64,000 nucleotides of DNA from Pseudomonas paralactis (GCF_001439735.1 NZ_JYLN01000008.1:186001-250000), one strand, 5' to 3'. Counted from the first letter of the stretch, positions 1-9,199 are shown. Translations and numbers: made by a program. The notes: a model not told the origin generated them from the letters alone.

Positions 1-1
1 C

Positions 2-2209
2 ATTGATTATGCCAGTGAAGACGCATCCATCAACCGTGAAATACGCTCACTGATTGAAATCAGCCATAACCCCGCGTCGCGCATCGCCTACAACATCGAT
101 GCCGAACTCGCCCAGGAATTGACCCTGGGCCTGCTGCACTCCCCTGCCATCACCCGTGCGCAGCTGATCGACAACAATGGCGCGGTGCTTGCCGACGTCA
201 ACCGCTCGCGCAAAGACAGTAACTATCGCCCGCTCAGCGATTTTCTGTTTGGCGCCAATCGTCAGTTCGAGGACCGACTGTTTCTCGGCCATATGCCCAA
301 CGAATCCCTCGGTGTATTGCGCCTGGATGTCGATACCTATGCCTTTGGCAGCCGTTTCCTGCATCGCGCCGAGATCACCCTGCTCAATGGTTTTGCCCGC
401 AGCCTGCTGCTGACCGGGATCTTGCTGGGCTTATTCTACGTAATGCTCACTCAACCGCTGGTACGTATTATCCGAGAATTGAGTAGCCGCAAACAGGCAC
501 GCCTGGATTGCCCACCTGGGCATGAGCACGACGAAATCGGTGTATTGGTCGACGTGGCCAACCAGCAATTTGAAAACATGCAAACCGAGATCCATCAGCG
601 GCGTCACGCCGAGGACCGCCTCACCGAATACCTGGGCCAACTGGAGAATATCGTTTCGGCGCGCACCCTTGAACTCAAGGCCAGCAACCAACGCCTGAGC
701 CAATCCAACGATGAACTGGAAGCAGCCAGGATGACCGCGCTGGGTATGGCGCAGGCGCGGGCCGCGTTCCTGGCCAATATGAGCCATGAAATCCGTACGC
801 CGCTCAATGGTTTGCTGGGGATGATTGCACTGTCGCTCGACAGCCCACTGAATGCCGAGCAGCGCCAGCAACTGTCGATCGCCCATGACTCGGGCAAAGT
901 GCTGGTTGAATTACTCAACGATATTCTTGACCTGTCCAAGTTCGATGCCGGCCAGTTGGAACTGGAACATATCCCCTTCGACCTGGGCTCACTGGTGGAA
1001 GACACCGCCAACCTGCTGTCGCAGAACGCGGCGCCAAGTGTCGAACTGACGTGCCTGATTGATCCACAGTTTCCCGCCCAGGTTATAGGCGACCCGACCC
1101 GCGTGCGTCAAATCGTCAGTAATCTGCTTTCCAATGCGTTGAAGTTCACCCGCTTCGGCCGAGTCGATGTGCGCCTGCGTGCCCTGGAAGGCCGGGTCAA
1201 TATTGAAGTCTGTGATACCGGCATCGGTATCGCCCAGGAAGCCCAGGCGAGGATCTTCCAGCCCTTCACCCAGGCCGGCGCGGGCATCACCCGTCAATTT
1301 GGCGGTACGGGTTTGGGACTGGCCTTGACCCGCAACCTGTGTGAAGCCATGCAAGGCCGCTTGAGTATCAGCTCGGAGGTGGGCTTTGGCAGCCAGTTCA
1401 GCGCCGACCTCCCGCTACCCACCCATTTGCCTGCCACGCGCTATGCCCCCCTCGCAGGTGATGTTATCGCCATCACCTATGCCGGTGGCGGGTTGACGGA
1501 ACTGCTCACCACCCTGCTGCCCTCTTGGGGGCTGACGCCAAGGTGTTATTCCCAGGACGATGACTTGAGCACGCTGGCCCCTGACCTGTTGATTACCGAC
1601 TGCCCTGAATGCCTGTTCCGCTTGCGCCCGGCAATCAGCGCGCCAATTCTGCTGGTCACCGCCTATGGCAACTTCATGCCCAGCGAAGAAGTCGCGGCCC
1701 TGGCGCCACTGCAGCAACAGGCACGCCCGTTGAGCCGTAACGCGCTGTACCAGATCCTGCAACGCAACCTGCGCAGCAGTACGCAACCGATCCTCGACCC
1801 GATCCAGATGGAAGCCGCGCCGCTGGCTCACCGTGCACGCATCCTGCTGGTGGAGGACAACGCGGTCAATCAGCTGGTGGCCAAAGGGATGCTCAGCAAG
1901 CTGGGGTGTGAGGTGATTGTGGCCGCCCATGGTGGGGAGGCGCTCAAGCTGCTTGAGGACCAGCGCTTCGATATGGTGTTGATGGACTGCAACATGCCGG
2001 TGATGGACGGCTACGAGGCCAGCCGGCAAATTCGCCGCAGCGGGCGCTGGCCGGACCTGCCCATTGTCGCCTTGACCGCCAACGCCCTGTCCGAAGAGCG
2101 CGAGCGTTGCCGGGCGGCAGGCATGAACGATTACCTGGCCAAGCCGTTTCGCCGCGAAGAACTCCATGCGCTGCTGGAGTTGTGGGTGCCGACAACGACC
2201 AGCCTCTGA
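2..2209 (+). CDS. Hybrid sensor histidine kinase/response regulator, SagS-like (5' end outside window)
   Basis: The frame is open from base 2 to the TGA at 2207-2209, so 735 residues are visible and the start lies upstream of the window. In order there is the end of a periplasmic sensor region, a membrane segment near residues 130-150, a HAMP/coiled-coil stretch, and a HisKA dimerisation box with the phospho-accepting His near residue 262 (SHEIRTPLNG). An HATPase domain with a GTGLGL box follows, then a degenerate receiver-like spacer, and finally a true receiver domain whose phospho-acceptor Asp is near residue 662 (MDCNMPVMDG). This is the layout of membrane hybrid kinases such as SagS, which in P. 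aeruginosa switches cells between planktonic and biofilm growth. The SagS assignment rests on domain order and on the gpx/msrB/aminotransferase neighbours that follow sagS in PAO1. The ligand is unknown. Confidence 0.85.
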   Translation: MDYASEDASINREIRSLIEISHNPASRIAYNIDAELAQELTLGLLHSPAITRAQLIDNNGAVLADVNRSRKDSNYRPLSDFLFGANRQFEDRLFLGHMPNESLGVLRLDVDTYAFGSRFLHRAEITLLNGFARSLLLTGILLGLFYVMLTQPLVRIIRELSSRKQARLDCPPGHEHDEIGVLVDVANQQFENMQTEIHQRRHAEDRLTEYLGQLENIVSARTLELKASNQRLSQSNDELEAARMTALGMAQARAAFLANMSHEIRTPLNGLLGMIALSLDSPLNAEQRQQLSIAHDSGKVLVELLNDILDLSKFDAGQLELEHIPFDLGSLVEDTANLLSQNAAPSVELTCLIDPQFPAQVIGDPTRVRQIVSNLLSNALKFTRFGRVDVRLRALEGRVNIEVCDTGIGIAQEAQARIFQPFTQAGAGITRQFGGTGLGLALTRNLCEAMQGRLSISSEVGFGSQFSADLPLPTHLPATRYAPLAGDVIAITYAGGGLTELLTTLLPSWGLTPRCYSQDDDLSTLAPDLLITDCPECLFRLRPAISAPILLVTAYGNFMPSEEVAALAPLQQQARPLSRNALYQILQRNLRSSTQPILDPIQMEAAPLAHRARILLVEDNAVNQLVAKGMLSKLGCEVIVAAHGGEALKLLEDQRFDMVLMDCNMPVMDGYEASRQIRRSGRWPDLPIVALTANALSEERERCRAAGMNDYLAKPFRREELHALLELWVPTTTSL

Positions 2210-2219
2210 GGCTACGCGT

Positions 2220-2705
2220 TCACTTGAGCAGGGCTTCGATCTCCAGGCTCAGGTCCTGGGGCTTGGTCGTTGGCGCAAAACGCTTGACCTGCTTGCCGTC
2301 GGGGCCGATGAGGAACTTGGTGAAGTTCCATTTGATGTTCCTGGAGCCCAACAGCCCCGGAGCCTGCTTTTTCAACTGTACGAACAGCGGGTGGGCATCG
2401 CTGCCATTGACGTCAACCTTCTTGAACAGCGGAAAACTGACGCCGAAGTTCAGCTCGCAGAACTCGGCTATCGCGCCTTCATTACCCGGCTCCTGCTTGC
2501 CGAACTGATTGCAGGGAAACCCCAGCACCACCAGGCCCTGGTCCTTGTAGCGCTGCCAAAGCTGCTCCAGGCCCTTGTACTGGGGGGTGAAGCCACATTT
2601 ACTGGCGGTGTTGACCACCAAAATGGCTTTGCCGGCGAAATCGGCCAGGGTCTTTTGCTCACCCTTGATGGTGGTACAAGGGATGCTCAGCAGAGAGTCG
2701 CTCAT
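2220..2705 (-). CDS. Glutathione peroxidase family (thiol peroxidase)
   Basis: A 161-residue protein of the glutathione peroxidase family, the usual length for bacterial members. The peroxidatic cysteine is Cys37 in NTASKCGFTPQY. The family's FPCNQFG box follows at about residues 68-74 and the WNFTKFL box near 128-134, giving the catalytic Cys, Gln, Trp and Asn. It is a cysteine, not selenocysteine, enzyme. Such bacterial forms reduce hydrogen and organic peroxides in the cytoplasm, usually with thioredoxin as donor rather than glutathione. It lies tail to tail with the sensor kinase, 10 bp from its stop. A REP pair separates its start from msrB, another oxidative-damage gene on the same strand. 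In PAO1 a MarR regulator (ospR) sits between sagS and gpx; no such gene is present here. Confidence 0.93.
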   Translation of the reverse strand: MSDSLLSIPCTTIKGEQKTLADFAGKAILVVNTASKCGFTPQYKGLEQLWQRYKDQGLVVLGFPCNQFGKQEPGNEGAIAEFCELNFGVSFPLFKKVDVNGSDAHPLFVQLKKQAPGLLGSRNIKWNFTKFLIGPDGKQVKRFAPTTKPQDLSLEIEALLK

Positions 2706-2741
2706 GGCAATGCCTCAAGTCAGGGAAAGAAGAGCCTTATC

Positions 2742-2841
2742 GTAGGAGCGAGCTTGCTCGCGAAAAACTATCAGGCGCCGCGTTCATTCAGGAAACCCGC
2801 GTTATCGTTGACGTTTTTCGCGAGCAAGCTCGCTCCTGCAG
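2742..2841. repeat. REP inverted pair (REPIN), GTAGGAGCGAGC family
   Basis: Two copies of a roughly 22-bp palindromic sequence (GTAGGAGCGAGCTTGCTCGC type) face each other around a spacer of about 55 bp. The spacer shares words such as GCGCCGCG and TTATCGTTGACG with other pairs in this window. It sits between gpx and msrB. Pairs of this family recur at 12769, 17637, 21136, 28083 and 49330. Confidence 0.9.
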
Positions 2842-2854
2842 GGACCATGCAAGC

Positions 2855-3247
2855 CTAGCGCGGCACCAGGTCCAGGCACACCGAGTTGATGCAGTAGCGC
2901 AGGCCCGTCGGCGGCGGGCCATCGGGGAACACATGCCCCAGGTGTGCGTCGCACTTGGCGCAGGTGACTTCGGTACGAATCATGCCGTGGCTGACGTCAC
3001 GGATCTCGATCATCGCGCTGTCGGCAATCGGCTCATAGAAGCTTGGCCAGCCGCAGCCGGAGTCAAACTTGGCAGTGGAATCGAACAGCGGCTCGTTGCA
3101 GCAAATGCAGTGGTACACGCCGTCGGTCTTGGTGCCGTTGTACTTGCCGCTGAAAGGCCGTTCGGTGCCCTTGAGACGGCACACGTTGTACTGCTCAGGG
3201 TCGAGCATGGCCTTCCACTCATCAACGGTTTTCTGCAACTTTTCCAT
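2855..3247 (-). CDS. msrB: Peptide methionine-R-sulfoxide reductase MsrB
   Basis: A 130-residue MsrB, which reduces the R epimer of methionine sulfoxide in proteins using thioredoxin. The two zinc-binding CxxC pairs are visible (CICC near residues 47-50 and CAKC near 96-99), as is the C-terminal catalytic box RYCINSVCLDL with its reactive cysteine. Length is typical for a stand-alone MsrB. The start is ATG at 3247, with a GAGG ribosome site about six bases upstream. A longer frame runs to 3358 but adds 37 residues with no family resemblance. It is transcribed toward gpx, and the two form a small peroxide/oxidised-protein repair group. Confidence 0.95.
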   Translation of the reverse strand: MEKLQKTVDEWKAMLDPEQYNVCRLKGTERPFSGKYNGTKTDGVYHCICCNEPLFDSTAKFDSGCGWPSFYEPIADSAMIEIRDVSHGMIRTEVTCAKCDAHLGHVFPDGPPPTGLRYCINSVCLDLVPR

Positions 3248-3449
3248 CGGTACACCTCGGCAACTGAAAAACCCTGATCTGTGTCTTTTCCGTGGATCAG
3301 GCGGCACGTATGATTGCGCCTCTTCAAAACGCCAGTCTGGCACCCGCGCCATCGGCATTCAAACGTATTTATGGGGGCGAACCGCGCAGAGTTCACCCTA
3401 CGGTAGTGCCTACGCCGTCTGAATCGTTCATTTTCAGGATCACATCGCC

Positions 3450-4661
3450 ATGCAGGTCAGCAAATCGAACAAGCTCGCCAACGTCTGCTACGACATTCGC
3501 GGCCCAGTGCTCAAGCACGCCAAGCGCCTGGAAGAGGAAGGCCATCGCATCCTCAAGTTGAACATTGGCAACCCGGCGCCGTTTGGTTTCGAAGCGCCGG
3601 ACGAAATCCTCCAGGATGTAATCCGCAATCTGCCGACCGCCCAAGGCTACAGCGACTCCAAGGGCCTGTTCAGTGCGCGCAAGGCGGTGATGCAGTACTA
3701 CCAGCAGAAGCAGGTCGAAGGTGTCGGTATCGAAGACATCTACCTGGGCAACGGCGTTTCCGAGCTGATCGTGATGTCGATGCAGGCGCTGCTCAATAAT
3801 GGCGATGAAGTGCTGGTGCCGGCACCTGACTATCCGCTCTGGACCGCTGCCGTGACCCTGGCTGGCGGCCATCCGGTGCATTACCTGTGCGATGAAGGCG
3901 CCGACTGGTTTCCGGACCTGGCCGACATCAAGGCCAAAATCACCCCCAACACCAAGGCCCTGGTGATCATCAACCCGAACAACCCCACTGGCGCCGTGTA
4001 CTCCAAAGAAGTGCTACTGGGCATGCTTGAACTGGCACGCCAGCACAACCTGGTGGTGTTCTCCGACGAGATCTACGACAAGATCCTCTACGATGACGCC
4101 GTTCACATATGCACCGCCTCCCTGGCCCCGGACCTGCTGTGCCTGACCTTCAACGGCCTGTCCAAGTCCTACCGCGTGGCGGGCTTTCGCTCCGGCTGGA
4201 TCGCCATCTCCGGGCCCAAGCATAATGCCCAGAGCTACATCGAAGGCATCGACATGCTGGCCAACATGCGCCTGTGCGCCAACGTGCCGAGCCAGCACGC
4301 CATCCAGACCGCCCTCGGCGGCTACCAGAGCATCAATGATCTGATCCTGCCCCAGGGTCGCCTGCTGGAGCAGCGCAACCGCACCTGGGAGTTGCTCAAC
4401 GCGATCCCCGGCGTGAGCTGTGTGAAGCCCATGGGCGCGTTGTATGCGTTCCCGCGGATCGACCCGAAAGTCTGCCCGATTCTCAACGATGAGAAGTTCG
4501 TGCTCGACCTGCTGCTGTCGGAAAAGCTACTGGTGGTTCAGGGTACTGCGTTCAACTGGCCATGGCCGGATCACTTCCGCGTGGTGACGTTGCCACGTGT
4601 GGATGACCTGGAAATGGCCATCGGTCGCATCGGCAACTTCCTGAAATCCTATCGCCAGTAA
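3450..4661 (+). CDS. alaA: Alanine aminotransferase AlaA-type (PLP fold type I)
   Basis: A 403-residue class I/II PLP aminotransferase with the usual length. The N-terminal DIRGPVLKHAKRLEEEGH segment, the GNGVSELI box, the NPNNPTGAVYS box, and the PLP lysine in GLSKSYRVAGFRSGW are all present. The sequence closely resembles E. coli AlaA (YfbQ), which transfers amino groups between alanine/glutamate and pyruvate/2-oxoglutarate. It starts with ATG at 3450 and is divergent from msrB with about 200 bp between. A perfect 11-bp hairpin follows the stop. Confidence 0.9.
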   Translation: MQVSKSNKLANVCYDIRGPVLKHAKRLEEEGHRILKLNIGNPAPFGFEAPDEILQDVIRNLPTAQGYSDSKGLFSARKAVMQYYQQKQVEGVGIEDIYLGNGVSELIVMSMQALLNNGDEVLVPAPDYPLWTAAVTLAGGHPVHYLCDEGADWFPDLADIKAKITPNTKALVIINPNNPTGAVYSKEVLLGMLELARQHNLVVFSDEIYDKILYDDAVHICTASLAPDLLCLTFNGLSKSYRVAGFRSGWIAISGPKHNAQSYIEGIDMLANMRLCANVPSQHAIQTALGGYQSINDLILPQGRLLEQRNRTWELLNAIPGVSCVKPMGALYAFPRIDPKVCPILNDEKFVLDLLLSEKLLVVQGTAFNWPWPDHFRVVTLPRVDDLEMAIGRIGNFLKSYRQ

Positions 4662-4669
4662 GGAATTGA

Positions 4670-4700
4670 CGCTGTACGACTCACATTGGGTCGTACAGCG
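4670..4700 (+). terminator. Strong hairpin after alaA
   Basis: An 11-bp perfect stem, CGCTGTACGAC (4670-4680) with GTCGTACAGCG (4690-4700), and a 9-base loop lie just after the alaA stop. Only ATTAT follows, with no real T run, so it may be a weak terminator or an mRNA-stabilising structure. Confidence 0.5.
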
Positions 4701-4890
4701 ATTATCTGGCAACACTTCTTTCTCGCTTACGTGCGGTGGTCATTCACTTAACCCCTGCCAGAGGCCTGCCCCCTATAATCACGGGGCGCCAAGGTAAAAT
4801 CACGCCGGTCATGGCCGACAATACAGGTCGGAAAATCCCTTCAGGGCCTTACGTTCAAGCTGTAGGACACAGTTTGAAATAGTCGCTCGG

Positions 4891-4919
4891 TTGAATCACC
4901 CCATGCGGCACCTTATATA
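4891..4919 (+). promoter_or_regulatory. Probable sigma-70 promoter of htpX
   Basis: TTGAAT at 4891-4896 and TATATA at 4914-4919 are separated by exactly 17 bp and lie about 45 bp upstream of the htpX start. A CCCCAT word at 4899-4904 recalls the -10 of heat-shock promoters, but no partner -35 sits at the right distance. Confidence 0.55.
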
Positions 4920-4964
4920 CCCCGCAGTACGCGACATATTAAGCATGAGGAGAACCTTACAACC

Positions 4965-5852
4965 ATGATGCGCATCCTGCTGTTCTTGGCCACTAACCTG
5001 GCGGTCGTGCTGATTGCCAGCATCACCCTGAGCCTCTTCGGCTTCAACGGGTTCATGGCGGCCAACGGGGTTGACCTGAACCTCAATCAGCTGTTGGTTT
5101 TCTGTGCGGTCTTTGGTTTTGCCGGCTCGCTGTTCTCGCTGTTCATCTCCAAGTGGATGGCGAAAATGAGCACCAGCACCCAGGTCATCACTCAACCCCG
5201 CACTCGCCATGAACAATGGCTGATGCAAACCGTGGAGCAGCTATCTCAAGAAGCAGGCATCAAAATGCCCGAAGTGGGGATTTTCCCTGCTTATGAGGCC
5301 AATGCTTTCGCCACCGGCTGGAACAAGAACGACGCGCTGGTGGCCGTAAGCCAGGGCCTGCTGGAGCGTTTTTCGCCCGATGAAGTCAAGGCGGTGCTGG
5401 CCCACGAGATTGGTCACGTGGCCAACGGCGACATGGTTACCCTCGCACTGGTACAGGGCGTAGTGAACACCTTCGTGATGTTCTTTGCGCGGATCATCGG
5501 CAACTTCGTCGACAAGGTTATTTTCAAGAACGAGGAAGGTCGCGGCATCGCCTACTTCGTGGCGACCATCTTCGCCGAGTTGGTGCTGGGCTTCCTGGCC
5601 AGCGCGATCACCATGTGGTTCTCGCGCAGACGCGAGTTCCGCGCAGATGAAGCCGGCGCACGCCTGGCGGGCACCAGCGCAATGATCGGCGCGCTGCAAC
5701 GCTTGCGCTCCGAACAGGGCCTGCCGGTGCATATGCCGGACAGCCTGACCGCCTTTGGCATCAACGGTGGCATCAAACAGGGCATGGCACGCCTGTTCAT
5801 GAGCCACCCGCCGCTGGAAGAGCGGATCGACGCGCTGCGTCGTCGGGGCTGA
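4965..5852 (+). CDS. htpX: Membrane zinc metalloprotease HtpX
   Basis: A 295-residue M48B protease of the inner membrane that degrades misfolded membrane proteins together with FtsH. Two N-terminal membrane segments (about residues 5-25 and 37-58) are followed by the zinc-binding HEIGH motif in VLAHEIGHVANGD (about 142-154). Two more hydrophobic segments and the third-ligand region FRADEAGA follow. Length matches E. coli HtpX (293). A strong AGGAG site precedes the tandem ATGATG start. A bidirectional terminator shared with tpm closes the gene. Confidence 0.96.
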   Translation: MMRILLFLATNLAVVLIASITLSLFGFNGFMAANGVDLNLNQLLVFCAVFGFAGSLFSLFISKWMAKMSTSTQVITQPRTRHEQWLMQTVEQLSQEAGIKMPEVGIFPAYEANAFATGWNKNDALVAVSQGLLERFSPDEVKAVLAHEIGHVANGDMVTLALVQGVVNTFVMFFARIIGNFVDKVIFKNEEGRGIAYFVATIFAELVLGFLASAITMWFSRRREFRADEAGARLAGTSAMIGALQRLRSEQGLPVHMPDSLTAFGINGGIKQGMARLFMSHPPLEERIDALRRRG

Positions 5853-5866
5853 TACACCGGCCATAC

Positions 5867-5895
5867 AAAAAAGGGGCGATTGAATCGCCCCTTTT
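5867..5895. terminator. Bidirectional intrinsic terminator between htpX and tpm
   Basis: AAAAAAGGGGCGAT, TGA, ATCGCCCCTTTTT: a GC-rich stem with A and T tracts on both sides, placed between two convergent genes, so it can end transcription from either direction. Confidence 0.9.
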
Positions 5896-5908
5896 TCGTG
5901 GCCGCAAT

Positions 5909-6565
5909 TTACCGCTTGGTCAGCCGGTAAACACGCTCATCAAGGCGGGTAACGCCGTCTGCCTTGAATTTGCTGCTTTCACTCAGAATGTCCCGCTCTT
6001 GTAGCGTGACCACCTTCCAACGCGGGCCCAGCAGCGACTGCACTTCCTTATCCGGGACAGCGAAAGGCGGGCCAGCCCTTTGCGCCTGGTCGTAGTCGAC
6101 CGCGATCAGCAGCCCCTCACAGCCAGGAGCCAGCAGGGTATCGAGATGCTCGGTGTATCCCGGGCGCATTTGCTCCGGCAAGGCGATCAGTGCCGCGCGG
6201 TCATACAGCCCCGTGCAATCGGCCACGGCACGGGCGTCAAGAGCGAAGAAGTCACCGCACCACACTTCGATCAGGCCCGCTTGATACACCTTGAACAGGC
6301 CTTTTTGATCGATCCTGGGTGTGAGCCCCTGCTCGCTGAAGAACGCCTCAACGGCTTTATCCGAGACCTCCACGCCCATCACGCGGTGCCCGCACTCGGC
6401 CAGCCACTTCATGTCCAGACTCTTGCCACACAAAGGCACAAAGACCTTGGCGCCCTCGTCGAGGGCCAACGTTGACCAGTGCCGTTGCAAGTAGGGATTA
6501 ACTTGAAACTGATGAAAACCGATCTGATTGGTTGCCCAGCGTTCCTGCCAAATTTTTGCTTCCAT
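5909..6565 (-). CDS. tpm: Thiopurine S-methyltransferase
   Basis: A 218-residue SAM-dependent methyltransferase of the bacterial TPMT family. Family signatures seen are the N-terminal WQERWATNQIGFH, the SAM-binding region VFVPLCGKSLDMKWLAECGHRVMGVE (motif I, split here as VPLCGKS and GHRVMGVE), and FFALDARAVADCTGLYDRAAL, where the acidic and aromatic residues of the active site lie. In pseudomonads the enzyme methylates thiopurines and contributes to selenium and tellurium volatilisation and tolerance. It is divergent from the YgiD gene, with about 100 bp between the starts. Confidence 0.95.
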   Translation of the reverse strand: MEAKIWQERWATNQIGFHQFQVNPYLQRHWSTLALDEGAKVFVPLCGKSLDMKWLAECGHRVMGVEVSDKAVEAFFSEQGLTPRIDQKGLFKVYQAGLIEVWCGDFFALDARAVADCTGLYDRAALIALPEQMRPGYTEHLDTLLAPGCEGLLIAVDYDQAQRAGPPFAVPDKEVQSLLGPRWKVVTLQERDILSESSKFKADGVTRLDERVYRLTKR

Positions 6566-6668
6566 GCATCACCCTGAAAAAATCGATCAAAAGACACTAA
6601 ATCTTATATTAGATCTCGATGAATGATCTGAATGAAGATAGCTGCATATTAATCTTCAGGACCCTCTT

Positions 6669-7436
6669 ATGTTCCCCAGCCTGTTTATCTCCCATGGCTC
6701 CCCGATGCTGGCCCTGCAACCCGGCGCCAGCGGCCCGGCGTTACAGGCCCTGGCAGCCGCGTTGCCACGGCCCAAGGCCATCGTGGTGGTATCGGCGCAT
6801 TGGGAAAGCCACGAGTTGCTGGTCAGTGGCAGCGCCACGCCCGAAACCTGGCACGACTTCGGCGGCTTCCCTCGTGAGCTGTTTGCTGTGCAATACCCTG
6901 CGCCGGGTGACCCGAAGCTGGCGAATGAAATCGTCGAGTTATTGCAGGCTGACGGTCTGAATGCACGCGCCGATAACCAACGGCCCTTCGACCATGGCGC
7001 CTGGGTGCCGCTGTCGTTGATGTACCCGGCGGCGGATATTCCGGTGGTGCAAGTCTCCCTGCCAAGCCGCATGGGCCCGGCGTTTCAAACCCGGGTTGGA
7101 CATGCCCTCTCCAGCCTGCGCGAGCAAGGTGTGCTACTGATCGGCTCCGGCAGCATCACCCATAATCTCGGCGAACTGGACTGGCGCGCCGGGCCGGAAA
7201 CTATCACGCCGTGGGCGCAAGCCTTTCGCGATTGGGTGGTCGACAAACTTGCTGCCGACGACGAAACAGCCTTGCATGACTATCGCCTCCAGGCTCCCCA
7301 TGCAGTGCGCAGCCACCCCAGCGACGAGCATTTGTTGCCGCTGTACTTCGCGAGAGGTGCCGGCGGTGATTTCAGCGTGGCGCATCAGGGCTTCACCCTG
7401 GGAGCCTTGGGCATGGACATTTACCGCTTTGGCTGA
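6669..7436 (+). CDS. ygiD: 4,5-DOPA dioxygenase extradiol-like (YgiD/LigB family)
   Basis: A 255-residue member of the class III extradiol dioxygenase superfamily. The N-terminal FISHGSP with metal-ligand His9, the SAHWES box near residues 43-48, and a later GSGSITHNLGE box are the expected metal-site segments, and the length fits E. coli YgiD. These proteins open catechol rings of the DOPA type, though the physiological substrate in bacteria is unclear. An intrinsic terminator follows 30 bp after the stop. A close alternative is a LigB-like protein with another aromatic substrate. Confidence 0.88.
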   Translation: MFPSLFISHGSPMLALQPGASGPALQALAAALPRPKAIVVVSAHWESHELLVSGSATPETWHDFGGFPRELFAVQYPAPGDPKLANEIVELLQADGLNARADNQRPFDHGAWVPLSLMYPAADIPVVQVSLPSRMGPAFQTRVGHALSSLREQGVLLIGSGSITHNLGELDWRAGPETITPWAQAFRDWVVDKLAADDETALHDYRLQAPHAVRSHPSDEHLLPLYFARGAGGDFSVAHQGFTLGALGMDIYRFG

Positions 7437-7464
7437 CGCAGGTGCACAGCCTGAAATTGCAGGC

Positions 7465-7497
7465 AAAAAAAATCCCCGAACCAGTCGGGGATTTTTT
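7465..7497. terminator. Intrinsic terminator between ygiD and deaD
   Basis: An A tract, AATCCCCGA, a short loop, TCGGGGATTTTTT. The A and T tracts on either side of the stem let it serve both convergent genes. Confidence 0.9.
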
Positions 7498-7525
7498 ATG
7501 TGCGATCAATCAGCCCAGAGGCGGA

Positions 7526-9199
7526 TCAATCTTCGCGGTAGCGACGCAGTTTGAGCTGCTTACCGGCAACGCGAGTGTCTTTGAGCTTGGCCAGCAGTTT
7601 TTCCAGGCCGTCTTCCGGCAGCTCCACCAGGGAGAAGCTGTCACGTACCTGGATGCGACCGATGGCTTCACGCGCCAGGCCACCCTCATTGAGGATAGCG
7701 CCCAGCAGGTTCTTGGCAGCGATACCGTCACGCGCACCCAGCGCGGTACGGCAACGAGCACGACCTTCAGCCAATGGAACCGGAGCACGACGCTCACGAT
7801 CGCCACGGTCTGGACGGTCGCCGGAACGCTCTGGACGATCACCGCGCGGTGCGTTGTTCGGCACCAGTGGGCGCTCTTTCTCGATGGCAGCCAGGGTCAG
7901 GGCTTGACCGTTGGTCGCTTTGCGCAGCAGCGCGGCAGCCAGGGCACGCGGGGTGCAACCGATATCGGCGGTCAGGCGGTCCAGCAGGTCGCCGTGGGTC
8001 GATTCAGCGTCAGCCACCAAAGGCGCCAGGCTGTTGGTCAATTTCTTGATGCGAGCATCGAGAACGGCCTGGGCATCCGGCAGACGCACTTCGGCAACTT
8101 TCTGACCGGTTACGCGCTCGATCACTTGCAGCATACGGCGCTCACGCGGAGTCACCAGCAGCAGAGCACGACCTTCGCGACCCGCACGGCCGGTACGGCC
8201 GATACGGTGAACGTAGGACTCCGGATCGTACGGCATGTCAACGTTGAACACGTGGGTGATACGTGGAACGTCGAGGCCACGGGCGGCAACGTCGGTCGCC
8301 ACAACGATGTCCAGTCGGCCATCCTTGAGGGAGTCGATCACGCGCTCACGTTGGTTCTGGGCGATGTCACCGTTCAGCGCAGCGGCTTTATAGCCTTTGG
8401 CTTCCAGGGCACTGGCCAGGTCCAGGGTCGCTTGCTTGGTGCGCACGAACATGATCAGGGCGTCGAAGTCTTCGACTTCCAGCAGGCTCAATACAGCCGA
8501 GGTCTTCTGGTCAGCGTGAACCAACAGGTGAGCCTGTTCGATCGCGGTAACGGTCTGAGTCTTGGTCTGGATCTTCACGTGTTGCGGATCGCGCAAGTGG
8601 CGTTCGGCAATGGCACGGATCGACTGCGGCAGGGTAGCCGAGAACAATACGGTCTGACGGGTGGGTGGCAGAGCCTTGAAGATGACTTCCAGGTCATCCA
8701 TGAAGCCCAGCTTCAACATTTCGTCGGCTTCGTCCAGAACCAGGTGGTTCACGGTCGACAGGACTTTCTCGTCACGACGCAGGTGGTCGCACAGACGGCC
8801 CGGGGTGGCGACAACAATCTGCGCGCCGTTACGGATAGCCTTGAGTTGTGGGCCCATCGGCGCACCGCCGTAAACGGCCACAACGGTTACGCCTGGCATT
8901 TGCTTGGCGTAAGTTTCAAAAGCGGTTGCTACTTGCAGCGCCAACTCTCGGGTTGGCGCCAGGATCAGGGCTTGCGGCTCGCGCTTGGCAGGATCGATGC
9001 AATGCAGAATAGGCAGAGCGAACGCGGCGGTTTTACCGGTACCGGTTTGCGCCTGGCCAATCATGTCCTGGCCGGCCATGATGATCGGGATCGATTGCTG
9101 CTGAATAGCCGAAGGTTCTTCGTAGCCAGTCGCGATGACGGCGGCGAGAATGTTCGGGTTAAGATTAAAAGCGGCGAAGCCGCCGGTTTCCTGGGTCAT
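7526..9199 (-). CDS. deaD: DEAD-box ATP-dependent RNA helicase DeaD/CsdA
   Basis: A 557-residue DEAD-box helicase. The Q motif (FAAFNLNPNIL plus Q), Walker A AQTGTGKT, PTRELALQ, VLDEADEML, SAT, and the HRIGRTGR helicase box are all present. The C-terminal 80 residues resemble the RNA-binding domain of the DeaD/DbpA group. It unwinds structured RNA during ribosome assembly and mRNA turnover, mainly in the cold. The start is ATG at 9199 with a GAGG site. A longer frame to 9250 adds 17 residues unlike the family. A long leader of about 200 bases precedes the start. The opposite strand is open for 665 codons, a codon-bias shadow and not a gene. Confidence 0.96.
   Translation of the reverse strand: MTQETGGFAAFNLNPNILAAVIATGYEEPSAIQQQSIPIIMAGQDMIGQAQTGTGKTAAFALPILHCIDPAKREPQALILAPTRELALQVATAFETYAKQMPGVTVVAVYGGAPMGPQLKAIRNGAQIVVATPGRLCDHLRRDEKVLSTVNHLVLDEADEMLKLGFMDDLEVIFKALPPTRQTVLFSATLPQSIRAIAERHLRDPQHVKIQTKTQTVTAIEQAHLLVHADQKTSAVLSLLEVEDFDALIMFVRTKQATLDLASALEAKGYKAAALNGDIAQNQRERVIDSLKDGRLDIVVATDVAARGLDVPRITHVFNVDMPYDPESYVHRIGRTGRAGREGRALLLVTPRERRMLQVIERVTGQKVAEVRLPDAQAVLDARIKKLTNSLAPLVADAESTHGDLLDRLTADIGCTPRALAAALLRKATNGQALTLAAIEKERPLVPNNAPRGDRPERSGDRPDRGDRERRAPVPLAEGRARCRTALGARDGIAAKNLLGAILNEGGLAREAIGRIQVRDSFSLVELPEDGLEKLLAKLKDTRVAGKQLKLRRYRED

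Noticed and set aside
4871..4904. Sigma-32 heat-shock promoter before htpX
   Set aside because: CCCCAT is present, but the only TTGAAA upstream is about 19-20 bp away, longer than the 13-17 bp such promoters use. A good sigma-70 pair overlaps the same bases.
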